Assembly (NCBI GenBank): GCA_963800065.1
Contig: CAWCZO010000011.1
Span: forward strand, 186,001-250,000
DNA length: 64,000 bases
Reading direction: 5' to 3'
Source: CAWJFJ01 sp963800065
GTDB lineage: Bacteria > Actinomycetota > Acidimicrobiia > Acidimicrobiales > UBA8190
The stretch's first letter is position 1. The number at the start of each line of letters is the position of its first letter. Below the pieces are notes generated by a model. That model did not search any database and had not been told where the DNA came from. It was given only the letters and a program-made list of their open reading frames with translations. Below are positions 51,212-58,419 of the stretch, in pieces. Position numbers and translations under genes: made by a program.

Positions 51212-51529
51212 TCACGGCGGCGAGAAGCCGACCGGATAGTAGAAGCGCCGTGTTCCCCCCGTACGCAGGCTGGCCACACGATCGGCGTAGCGGTACCAGC
51301 GCGGGTCGAGGACGAGGTTCTTGCGGATCACGTTCCACTGGACGTGGTCGTCGAAAGACCAGACGATCTGGACGTCGACGACCACGTCGACGGCCACCGA
51401 AGTGGTGGCGCAGGAGACCAGGGTGGCGCCCGCATCGGTCATGACCGGCACGCCCAGATGCTCCACCGCATCGAGGTACGGCGCCAGGGAGTGGGCCTCG
51501 ACCTCGATGGTGTCGACCATGTACGCCAT
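51212..51529 (-). CDS. Small alpha/beta-barrel-like protein
   Basis: 105 aa. It opens MAYMVDTIEVEAHSLAPYLDAVEHLGVPVMTDAGATLVSCATTS, then VVDVQIVWSFDDHVQWNVIRKNLVLDPRWYRYADRVASLRTGGTRRFYYPVGFSPP. The strand-helix-strand pattern with FDDHVQWNVIRKNLV fits a NIPSNAP/EthD-like dimeric barrel; this assignment is weak. The ATG at 51529 follows GGGGGAGG closely, and ATG 51520 is also possible. It is coupled by proximity (12 bp) to the Dabb-like gene. Confidence 0.62.
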   Translation of the reverse strand: MAYMVDTIEVEAHSLAPYLDAVEHLGVPVMTDAGATLVSCATTSVAVDVVVDVQIVWSFDDHVQWNVIRKNLVLDPRWYRYADRVASLRTGGTRRFYYPVGFSPP

Positions 51530-51664
51530 GTCCTCCCCCGCCGTCAGATCGCCGGCGTTCACGGTAACAGCGTGGCGGCGACCATCCCGCTCCGCGCCGA
51601 CCGCCACCCCTACACTTCGGCCAGCTATGTCCGTGCGGACCCATCGAGAGCAGGAGCACACCCC

Positions 51665-52420
51665 ATGACCCCGACGTCGTCCCTCTTTGTGCGTGCCTCA
51701 CGTGGTGCCACCGTCCTCGCCGGCCTCGTCCTTCTCGGAGCCGTTCTGGCCGCCTGCGGCAGCTCGACCCCGACGGCGGCCACGACGACGACCTCGACCA
51801 CGGGGACGGGCAGCGCCACGACCAGCGCGGCGGCGTCGGGAGCCACCTCCCTGTCCAAGCTCGAAGCGCTGTCCTCGTCGGTCCAGACGGCCGAGAAGGC
51901 CACCTTCAAGTCCGTCTACACGATCACCAACGCGTCGATGACCCAGACGGTGACGATAGAACAGAGCCCGCCGAAGTCGGTCTTCGAGTCGAAGGGCGGC
52001 AGCGTGATCGACACCGGAACGGCCACCTACTTCTGCTCCACCTCCTCGACCCCCGAGACCTGCATCTCCGAGGGGACGTCGAACCCCCTGGCTTCGCTCG
52101 TCGCCGTCTTCAGCCCGGCCACCGTCCTGGCCGGTCTGCGGGAAGCCCAGGCCGAGGCCAGTGCTCACGCCGCGGGCTACAACCTGTCGTTCTCGTCGGG
52201 GAGCTACGCCGGGCAGAGCACCACCTGCGCCAACATCAGCGGGGCGGGGAACGCGGCCAGGTACTGCGTCACGAAGCAGGGGATTCTCGCCTACGTCAGC
52301 TCCAACAACAACACGTTCGCGCTGACGAGCTACTCGTCTTCGCCACCGGCCAGCGACTTCGCCCTCCCGGCCGGCGCCACGGTGGAGACGATCCCCGCCG
52401 GGATCCCGGGCACTCCCTGA
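51665..52420 (+). CDS. Secreted lipoprotein of unknown function
   Basis: 251 aa. The signal peptide ends in a lipobox (GAVLAAC, Cys near residue 32), followed by a Thr/Ser linker. The mature part has four Cys (FCSTSSTPETC, TTCANISGAGNAARYC) likely paired as disulfides. The fold resembles actinobacterial extracellular lipoproteins with no assigned enzyme activity. The ATG at 51665 has an AGGAG SD. Confidence 0.8.
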   Translation: MTPTSSLFVRASRGATVLAGLVLLGAVLAACGSSTPTAATTTTSTTGTGSATTSAAASGATSLSKLEALSSSVQTAEKATFKSVYTITNASMTQTVTIEQSPPKSVFESKGGSVIDTGTATYFCSTSSTPETCISEGTSNPLASLVAVFSPATVLAGLREAQAEASAHAAGYNLSFSSGSYAGQSTTCANISGAGNAARYCVTKQGILAYVSSNNNTFALTSYSSSPPASDFALPAGATVETIPAGIPGTP

Positions 52421-52456
52421 GCCTGAAGGCGGGGACCTGACCCGGTCCGTGTGAGG

Positions 52457-53521
52457 TCAGCGGTCGCCGGGATCGTCGGGCCAGGCCAGAACGGGTCCGC
52501 GGGCACTGACCGTCACTTCGGTGCCCGTGGCCAGCGCCAGTCCACCGTCGGTCCGGGCCACGATCTCCCCCAGGCCCGATGAGGGGTCGGGAACCACCCG
52601 CATGACCGTGTCGTGACCGTGGAACTGTGACTCGATGACGCGGGCGGCCAGTCCGTGGCCGCTGCCGGCGGGCTGGATCTCCACCTGTTCGGGCCGCACC
52701 ATCACCACGGCCGACGTCGAGCGGGCCACACGGACCGATCCCGGGCGCAGCGGAAAGGTCCCGAGGGGCGTCGTCGCCACGTCGCTGTCGACCGAGCCGT
52801 TGATCAGATTGGCATCGCCCAGGAACTCGGCCATGGCCGGGTCCACCGGGTGCTCGTAGAGCTCCTGGGGGGTACCGGTCTGGCCGATGCGACCGTCCCG
52901 GATGACGGCCACGACGTCGGCCATGGAGAGGGCCTCGTCCTGATCGTGGGTGACCAACACGGCCGTGGTCCCGGCCTCGCGCAGGACCCTGTGCACGTCG
53001 GCGCGGACGCTGGCCCGTAGCCCGGCGTCGAGCGAGGAGAACGGCTCGTCGAGGAGGACGACTTCAGGATCGATGGCCAGGGCGCGCGCCAGCGCCACCC
53101 GCTGCTGCTGGCCGCCGGAGAGCTGATGGGGATAGTGGTCGATCATGTCCGTCAGCCCCACCATGTCGGCCAGGCGGGCGATCCGCCCGTCGCGACGTTG
53201 GCCCCGGGACAGGCCGAAGGCGATGTTCTTCTCCACCGTCAGGTGAGGGAAGAGGGCGCCCTCCTGGGGGACGTAGCCGATGCCACGCTCCTCTGGTGGG
53301 AGGTAGTGGCGTCCGTCCTCCACCACCCGGTCGCCCAGGGTGATGACACCACGATCGGAACGCTCGAAGCCGGCCAGCACCCGCAGCAACGTCGTCTTCC
53401 CGCTCCCTGACGGGCCCAGGATGGCCGTCAGGGAGCCCTCGGGAACGGTGAGCCCGATCCCCCGGAGAACGGACTGGCTCCCGAAGGCCTTGTGGAGATC
53501 GGTCACGGCCAGTCGGGTCAT
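52457..53521 (-). CDS. fbpC: Ferric iron ABC transporter ATP-binding protein
   Basis: 354 aa. Walker A GPSGSGKTT, signature LSGGQQQRVALARAL, Walker B VVLLDEPFSSLDAGLR, and a C-terminal TOBE regulatory domain (VARSTSAVVMVRPEQVEIQPAG). The layout is that of FbpC/SfuC-like and related ferric-iron or spermidine/putrescine ATPases. The adjacent periplasmic binder supports iron. The ATG at 53521 overlaps the permease stop by 4 bp (ATGA). It is the last gene of the operon. Confidence 0.9.
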   Translation of the reverse strand: MTRLAVTDLHKAFGSQSVLRGIGLTVPEGSLTAILGPSGSGKTTLLRVLAGFERSDRGVITLGDRVVEDGRHYLPPEERGIGYVPQEGALFPHLTVEKNIAFGLSRGQRRDGRIARLADMVGLTDMIDHYPHQLSGGQQQRVALARALAIDPEVVLLDEPFSSLDAGLRASVRADVHRVLREAGTTAVLVTHDQDEALSMADVVAVIRDGRIGQTGTPQELYEHPVDPAMAEFLGDANLINGSVDSDVATTPLGTFPLRPGSVRVARSTSAVVMVRPEQVEIQPAGSGHGLAARVIESQFHGHDTVMRVVPDPSSGLGEIVARTDGGLALATGTEVTVSARGPVLAWPDDPGDR

Positions 53522-55128
53522 GTCGGCGAGGTGGCCTTCGCAGGGAGTCGGTTGAACCACCGGCCGAGGAGGTAGCTGGGGATCACGGCGATGACCACCA
53601 TCAGTGTCGCGTACGGCGCCGCAGCCGCGTACGACTGGGCCGTCGTGAAGGCCCAGAACTGGGTGGCCAGTGTCTGGGCCCCGGTGGGGATGAGGATGAG
53701 GGTCGAGGTCAGCTCCGTCACGGCCGAGAGGAAGACCAGGCAGAAGGCGGCGGCCAGCCCCGGCGTGACCAGCCGGAGCGTCACGCGCCAGAGAACCGTC
53801 CACGGGGGGCACCCGAGGGCCCGGGCCATCTCTTCGAGTCCCCTCGGTGCCTGGGCCACCGACGCCCGCACGGCCACCAGGGCCAGGGGGAAGAACAAGA
53901 TGGCGTAGGCCAGGACGAGCAGGGGGCTGCGTTGGTAGAGGGACGGGGCGTAGTGCTCGGCGAAGTAGACGATGGAGAGGGCGATGACGATGCCGGGCAG
54001 GGCCAGGACGAGGAAGGTGCTGCGCTCGAGGATCATCGTGAGCCGCCCCGGGTGGCGCACCGACAGAAGGGCCACGGGGAGCGCCGCCACCGTGGCCAGC
54101 GCGGCGGCGGCGGCGCTGTAGCCGGCGCTGTGCCACGCCGCCGACGAGAGGGAAGCGGCGGCCGGCAGTGTCGTCCGGCCGCCCTCGAAGAGCCAGTAGA
54201 CGAGTGCGCCCACCGGGACGCCCAGGGCCAGGAGGGCGAGGAGGGCGAAACCGGCGAGGACGGGAACGGTGGCACCGCCGAGCCGGTGCGGCGGGCGGAC
54301 CCGGGCCACCTGGGGACCCGACCGGCTCGTGCGGGCCCGGCCCCGGGCGAAACCGTCGGACGTGAGCAGGACGAGACCGAGCAGGACGAGGACGAGGGCC
54401 AGACCGCAGGCGGCGGCCGGATCGAAGACGACGTTGAACTCGGTGAAGATCTCGGTGGTGAACGTCTGGTAGCGGAGAATCTCGAAGGCCCCGTACTCGG
54501 CCAGCAGCGCCAGCGACACCAAGAGGCAGCCGCCGAGCACCGCCGAGCGCGCCTGGGCCAGGGTGACCCGGAGAAAGGTCCGGGTGCGTCCGAGGCCGAG
54601 GCTGCGTGCCACCTCCACCTGGCCCGGATCGGCACCGCGGAAACTGGCGGCCACGGGCAGGTAGACGAGTGGATAGACGGCCAGGGTCATGACCAGTGTG
54701 GCCCCGGAGAAACCGTGCAGAGACGGGTCGATCGAGACCCAACCGAAGCTCACCACGAAATCGGGGATGGCCACGGGGATGACGACGAGGACGGCCCAGA
54801 CCCGTCGCCCGGGGAGATCGGTCATCTCGACGAACCACGCCGCCGCCGTGCCGATCGCCGCCGACGCCAGCGTGACCACCACACACAACCGGACGGTGTT
54901 CCACAGCAGCATCCCCGTGAGCTGGCGGAACAGCAACATCGACAATTGGGACCAACCCACCTGGTGCGCCTGGAGGAGCAGGAAGACGAGGGGGAGGACC
55001 AGGACACCGGCGACGAGGACGCTGCCGGCGACCAGGGCCCTCGGGTACCGGCGGCGCGCCGCCGGTACCGGCGGCGTCACCGGCGGCGTCACCGTCGGTG
55101 CGGCGGCGGTCGAGGCCTGGACGCTCAC
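53518..55128 (-). CDS. fbpB: Ferric iron ABC transporter permease (fused halves)
   Basis: 536 aa with 12 membrane helices in two homologous halves of six, each with an EAA-like loop (FRGADPGQVEVARSLGLGRTRTFLRVTL and ASVAQAPRGLEEMARALGCPPWTVLWRVTLRLV). This fused arrangement is typical of FbpB-type ferric permeases. The GTG at 55128 lies 16 bp after the binder stop; a longer start would overlap the binder gene. It moves iron across the cytoplasmic membrane with FbpC. Confidence 0.9.
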   Translation of the reverse strand: MSVQASTAAAPTVTPPVTPPVPAARRRYPRALVAGSVLVAGVLVLPLVFLLLQAHQVGWSQLSMLLFRQLTGMLLWNTVRLCVVVTLASAAIGTAAAWFVEMTDLPGRRVWAVLVVIPVAIPDFVVSFGWVSIDPSLHGFSGATLVMTLAVYPLVYLPVAASFRGADPGQVEVARSLGLGRTRTFLRVTLAQARSAVLGGCLLVSLALLAEYGAFEILRYQTFTTEIFTEFNVVFDPAAACGLALVLVLLGLVLLTSDGFARGRARTSRSGPQVARVRPPHRLGGATVPVLAGFALLALLALGVPVGALVYWLFEGGRTTLPAAASLSSAAWHSAGYSAAAAALATVAALPVALLSVRHPGRLTMILERSTFLVLALPGIVIALSIVYFAEHYAPSLYQRSPLLVLAYAILFFPLALVAVRASVAQAPRGLEEMARALGCPPWTVLWRVTLRLVTPGLAAAFCLVFLSAVTELTSTLILIPTGAQTLATQFWAFTTAQSYAAAAPYATLMVVIAVIPSYLLGRWFNRLPAKATSPT

Positions 55129-55144
55129 GACCGGGACGACCGCA

Positions 55145-56179
55145 TCAGAGGAGCTGAACCTTCTGCAGGAGGGCGATCGCCGCCGAGCCGTCACCCAACT
55201 GGGCGATGCTTATGGGCGCCGGTTGCAGCGTGTCGAAGGGCCGGAGACCCTGCGCCGTCGTCACTCCCGATCCCAACGGGTACTCATAGCTCTGGCTGTG
55301 GGCGATGATCTCCTGCCCCTGTTTGCTCACCATGAAGGCCAGGAAACGCTGGGCCTCCTGCTGGTGCTGGCTCGACTTGAGAACGGCGGCGCCGGACACG
55401 TCGATGACGTAGCCGGGATCATGGGGCGCAAAGTAGGCGATGGCCGAGTGCATGTTGGCGGCACCGACGGCGTAGCGCTGGCGGTACCAGTAGTAGTGGT
55501 TGATGATCCCGATGGCCGCCTGGCCCCGGTTGACCATGTCGGTGATCGTCTCGTTGTCGGGATAGACATGGTCACCGGCGTTGACCTTGACTGCCTGGAG
55601 CCATGCCAGGGCGGCCGCTTTGCCATGAGTCTTCACGATCGACGTGACGATCGGCTGGAAGTCGGTCTCACCCGCCGCCAAGGCCAGCTTCCCCCGCCAC
55701 TTCGGGTCCGCCAGTTGCATCACCGACGTCGGGAGCTGATCCGGCCTCAACAGGGTGGTGTTGTAGATGAGGACACTGACACGCGCCGTCACTCCGACCC
55801 AGTCCCCCTTCGGTGAGTTGTACTTCGAAGGGACGTGCGACAGGGTGGACGGGTCGACGGCGGTCAACAGACCCCGCTCCTGGAGGTACTCGAGGGCCGG
55901 GGAATTCTCCGTGTAGATCACGTCGGCCGGAGACCGCGCTCCCTCCTGGACGATCTGGTTGGCGAAGACGTCCTCGTCGTTGCTGCGGACGTTCACCTGG
56001 ATCCCCGTCTGCTTCTCGAAGGCGGCCACGAGCGAGGTGGTGGTCTGGATGTGCTGGCCGTTGTACAGCGTGATCGACGGCTCGGAGGACGCCTTCGCAC
56101 CACCGCAGGCCGACAGGATCACGGCCACCAGGCCGCAGGCCAGGGCCACGACGGCGCCCTTGCGGGCCGGTGTCCTCAT
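55145..56179 (-). CDS. fbpA: Ferric iron ABC transporter substrate-binding lipoprotein
   Basis: 344 aa. Signal peptide with lipobox (VILSAC, Cys near residue 25) for membrane tethering. The mature domain has the class-II periplasmic-binding layout: LYNGQHIQTTTSLVAAFEKQTGIQVNVRSNDEDVFANQIVQEG, and the Tyr-rich iron-site motif HYYWYRQRYAVG near 215-227. It binds ferric ion and delivers it to the permease. A strong promoter (TTGACT-N18-TAATAT) lies upstream, back to back with the DtxR-type regulator. Confidence 0.92.
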   Translation of the reverse strand: MRTPARKGAVVALACGLVAVILSACGGAKASSEPSITLYNGQHIQTTTSLVAAFEKQTGIQVNVRSNDEDVFANQIVQEGARSPADVIYTENSPALEYLQERGLLTAVDPSTLSHVPSKYNSPKGDWVGVTARVSVLIYNTTLLRPDQLPTSVMQLADPKWRGKLALAAGETDFQPIVTSIVKTHGKAAALAWLQAVKVNAGDHVYPDNETITDMVNRGQAAIGIINHYYWYRQRYAVGAANMHSAIAYFAPHDPGYVIDVSGAAVLKSSQHQQEAQRFLAFMVSKQGQEIIAHSQSYEYPLGSGVTTAQGLRPFDTLQPAPISIAQLGDGSAAIALLQKVQLL

Positions 56180-56245
56180 TCGTCTCCTCCGTCACGGGCC
56201 CCGGGCCGGCCTGGGGCCGGCGCCGGCGTCGCAGTCTGGGCACAA

Positions 56246-56275
56246 ATATTAGGGTGCCCGAAGACTTTTAGTCAA
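56246..56275 (-). promoter_or_regulatory. Sigma70-type promoter of the iron-uptake operon
   Basis: On the minus strand TTGACT (56275-56270) and TAATAT (56251-56246) are separated by 18 bp. The spacer is AT/GC-mixed with TTAGGGTGCCC on the plus strand, a weak partial resemblance to a DtxR/IdeR box, and GACT-TTT-AGTC (56263-56273). Iron-dependent repression of fbpABC by the adjacent DtxR-type gene is a reasonable inference. Confidence 0.6.
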
Positions 56276-56324
56276 TCGAGCCGTCATCGATTCCTAAGGG
56301 GTTGGTGAATCAGAGGTATGGACG

Positions 56325-56352
56325 ACCGACCTTTCCCGGGTGGGAGGTCGGT
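56325..56352 (+). promoter_or_regulatory. Hairpin covering the Shine-Dalgarno of the DtxR-type gene
   Basis: ACCGACCT (56325-56332) and AGGTCGGT (56345-56352) are perfect 8-bp arms around a 12-nt loop. The GGGAGG SD lies at the loop/arm boundary 8 nt before the ATG at 56356. The stem could hide the ribosome-binding site until melted, or it may be a protein-binding palindrome. Confidence 0.45.
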
Positions 56353-56355
56353 AGG

Positions 56356-57030
56356 ATGGACGCCGTGACGGACGGCTTCCACCCCCCGGTCGAGGAGTAC
56401 CTCGAGACGATCCACTCGTTGACCGAAGAGGGAACACCGGTGATCCAGGCACGGATCGCCCAGCGCCTGGGACGGACCGCTCCCTCGGTCTCGGAGATGC
56501 TCGAGAGGCTGACCGACGACGGGTACGTCAGCCGCAGTGGTCGGGTCATCGTGTTGACCGAACGGGGTCGTACCTTGGCCGACAGCGTGATCCGCAAGCA
56601 CCGTCTGGCCGAGCGGTTGCTCGTCGACATCATCGGTCTCCCGTGGCACAAGGCCCATCTCGAAGCCGGGCGATGGGAGCACGTGATCTCCGACGAGGTC
56701 GAGACCCATCTGGTGGCGCTGCTCGGTAATCCGAGTACGTGCCCCCACGGCAATCCCATTCCGGGCGCCGACCCCGTCGAGGATCCGGCGCCCCAGGTGA
56801 GCCTGGCCGACATCGAACCGGGCGGGCGGGTCCGGCTCGAGAGGATCACCGAGGAGGTGGAGCTCGACATGGCGTCGCTCGAGTACCTCGGTGAGCACGG
56901 ATGCATCCCCGGTCGGTCGGCGCTGGTGCGGTCGCGGGCACCGGATGGGACCGTCACCCTGGAGATCGACGGCGCCGCGGTGGCGCTCGGGCCGGGGATC
57001 ACCCAACAGATGTTCGTGGCCGCCGTCTGA
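56356..57030 (+). CDS. DtxR/IdeR-family metal-dependent repressor
   Basis: 224 aa. Winged helix (FHPPVEEYLETIHSLTEEGTPVIQARIAQRLGRTAPSVSEMLERLTDDGYV, about 7-58) is followed by the metal-binding/dimer domain with HRLAERLL, EHVISDEVETHL and CPHGNPIPG. A C-terminal SH3/FeoA-like domain (about 150-224) completes the IdeR-type architecture. It likely senses Fe(II) and represses the divergent fbpABC. The ATG at 56356 has a GGGAGG SD; longer in-frame starts lack one. Confidence 0.93.
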   Translation: MDAVTDGFHPPVEEYLETIHSLTEEGTPVIQARIAQRLGRTAPSVSEMLERLTDDGYVSRSGRVIVLTERGRTLADSVIRKHRLAERLLVDIIGLPWHKAHLEAGRWEHVISDEVETHLVALLGNPSTCPHGNPIPGADPVEDPAPQVSLADIEPGGRVRLERITEEVELDMASLEYLGEHGCIPGRSALVRSRAPDGTVTLEIDGAAVALGPGITQQMFVAAV

Positions 57031-57094
57031 GGTGCCCCACCCTGCCCGCCGCCGGCCGGGTCCCGACGTGGGCCTAGTACTTCTATAGATTTAG

Positions 57095-57123
57095 TTGTGT
57101 TTTGGGGCCCGCCGGGTTAGACT
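57095..57123 (+). promoter_or_regulatory. Promoter for a possible small RNA
   Basis: TTGTGT (57095-57100), 17-bp spacer, TAGACT (57118-57123) on the plus strand. No ORF follows. Confidence 0.4.
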
Positions 57124-57129
57124 GTCGGT

Positions 57130-57220
57130 GGCGACGCTCCTCGTTCCCCCGACGACCGCAGGGGTGGCACGCCGGCCAGCAGGCGGGCGCTGTCCCGGGT
57201 AGCCCCTCTCCGGGACAGCG
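57130..57220 (+). ncRNA. Candidate small structured RNA
   Basis: The 212-bp gap between the convergent DtxR-type and metB genes holds a promoter-like pair, then about 90 nt of GC-rich, self-complementary sequence. It ends in an 11-bp perfect hairpin with a C-rich loop (GTAGCCCCTCT). The two-hairpin, C-rich-loop layout is reminiscent of the actinobacterial 6C RNA, but the resemblance is loose. No reading frame fits. Confidence 0.3.
57188..57220. terminator. Convergent-gene terminator hairpin
   Basis: CGCTGTCCCGG (57188-57198) pairs with CCGGGACAGCG (57210-57220), 11 bp perfect. It lies 23 bp past the metB stop and also downstream of the DtxR-type gene, so it can serve both strands. No T-run follows. 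Confidence 0.6.
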
Positions 57221-57242
57221 GCCTGCGCGGCTTCCGACGCCG

Positions 57243-58397
57243 TCAAGCGCCCAGGGCCTGATCCAGGTCCGCCAGGAGATCGTCCACGGTCTCGATCCCG
57301 ACGGACAGGCGGACGAGCCGGGGATCGACGGCCAAGGGCGATTGCGCCAGGACGGCGTGCGTCATCCGTCCCGGGTGCTCGATGAGTGACTCGACCGCTC
57401 CCAACGACTCGGCCAGGGTAAAGACGTGCGTCCGGGCCACCATGGCCAGGGCGTCGGCCTCACCGCCGGCGTGGAGGAAGGAGACGATCCCCCCGAACCC
57501 CCGCATCTGCCGCGCCGCGACAGCGTGGCCGGGGTGGGTGACCAGACCGGGGTAGAAGGTGCGGGCGACGAGTTCATGGGCGTCCAGGAAGGCGGCCACC
57601 GCCTGGGCGTTGACGCAGTGGCGCTCCATGCGGACGGCGAGCGTCTTCGCCCCCCTTTGGATCAGGTAGCAGTCCCACGGACCAGGGACGGCGCCGGTGG
57701 CGTTCTGGAGGAAGGCGATCCGGTCGGCGACATCGGGGTCGTCCAGGACGACCAGGCCCCCGACGGCGTCGGAGTGACCGCCGAGGTACTTGGTCGTCGA
57801 GTGCACGACGACATCGGCCCCGAAGGCCAGGGGGTTCTGCAGAAAGGGGGTGGCGAAGGTGTTGTCCACCACCAGGGTGGCCCCTCTGGCATGGACGTAG
57901 GCGGCCGTCGCCTCGATGTCGACGATGGACAGTGAGGGGTTGCTGGGCGTCTCGACCCAGACCAGTCGCGTCTGGTCACGCCACGAGTCCTCGAGACTTC
58001 CCCGGTCACCGATGTCGGCGGTGCTGTAGTCGACTCCTCCCGGTTCGTGGACGCTGTCGACCAGTCGAAATGTCCCGCCGTAGGCGTCCAGGGGCAGGAT
58101 CATGTGATCGCCCGGTCGGACGAGGGCGCGGAGCACCGCATCCTCGGCGGCCAGGCCGCTGGCGAAGGCATGGGCCGACCGGGCCCCCTCCAGCGAGGCC
58201 ATCTGCTCTTCCAGGGAGGACCGGCTGGGGTTCCCCGAGCGGGCGTACTCATACTTCTGTTCCCCACCCACGGTGCGCTGCCGATAGGTGGTCGCCAGGT
58301 GGACGGCGGGAACGACCGACCCGGTGACGGGGTCGGGATCCTGCCCGGAGTGGATGGCACGGGTCTCGAAACCGGCTTGTGGCGAGGGCGTGTCCAT
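57243..58397 (-). CDS. metB: Cystathionine gamma-synthase/lyase, MetB family
   Basis: 384 aa PLP enzyme of the Cys/Met metabolism family. YEYARSGNPSR (about 49-59) and the PLP-lysine Lys203 in VVHSTTKYLGGHSD define it. The presence of cbs just upstream suggests it acts in transsulfuration, as synthase or lyase; sequence alone cannot separate the two activities. The ATG at 58397 has a GGAGG SD. It lies 22 bp after cbs on the same strand. Confidence 0.9.
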   Translation of the reverse strand: MDTPSPQAGFETRAIHSGQDPDPVTGSVVPAVHLATTYRQRTVGGEQKYEYARSGNPSRSSLEEQMASLEGARSAHAFASGLAAEDAVLRALVRPGDHMILPLDAYGGTFRLVDSVHEPGGVDYSTADIGDRGSLEDSWRDQTRLVWVETPSNPSLSIVDIEATAAYVHARGATLVVDNTFATPFLQNPLAFGADVVVHSTTKYLGGHSDAVGGLVVLDDPDVADRIAFLQNATGAVPGPWDCYLIQRGAKTLAVRMERHCVNAQAVAAFLDAHELVARTFYPGLVTHPGHAVAARQMRGFGGIVSFLHAGGEADALAMVARTHVFTLAESLGAVESLIEHPGRMTHAVLAQSPLAVDPRLVRLSVGIETVDDLLADLDQALGA

Positions 58398-58419
58398 GGC
58401 CGTCCTCCGGTCGTCGCCT

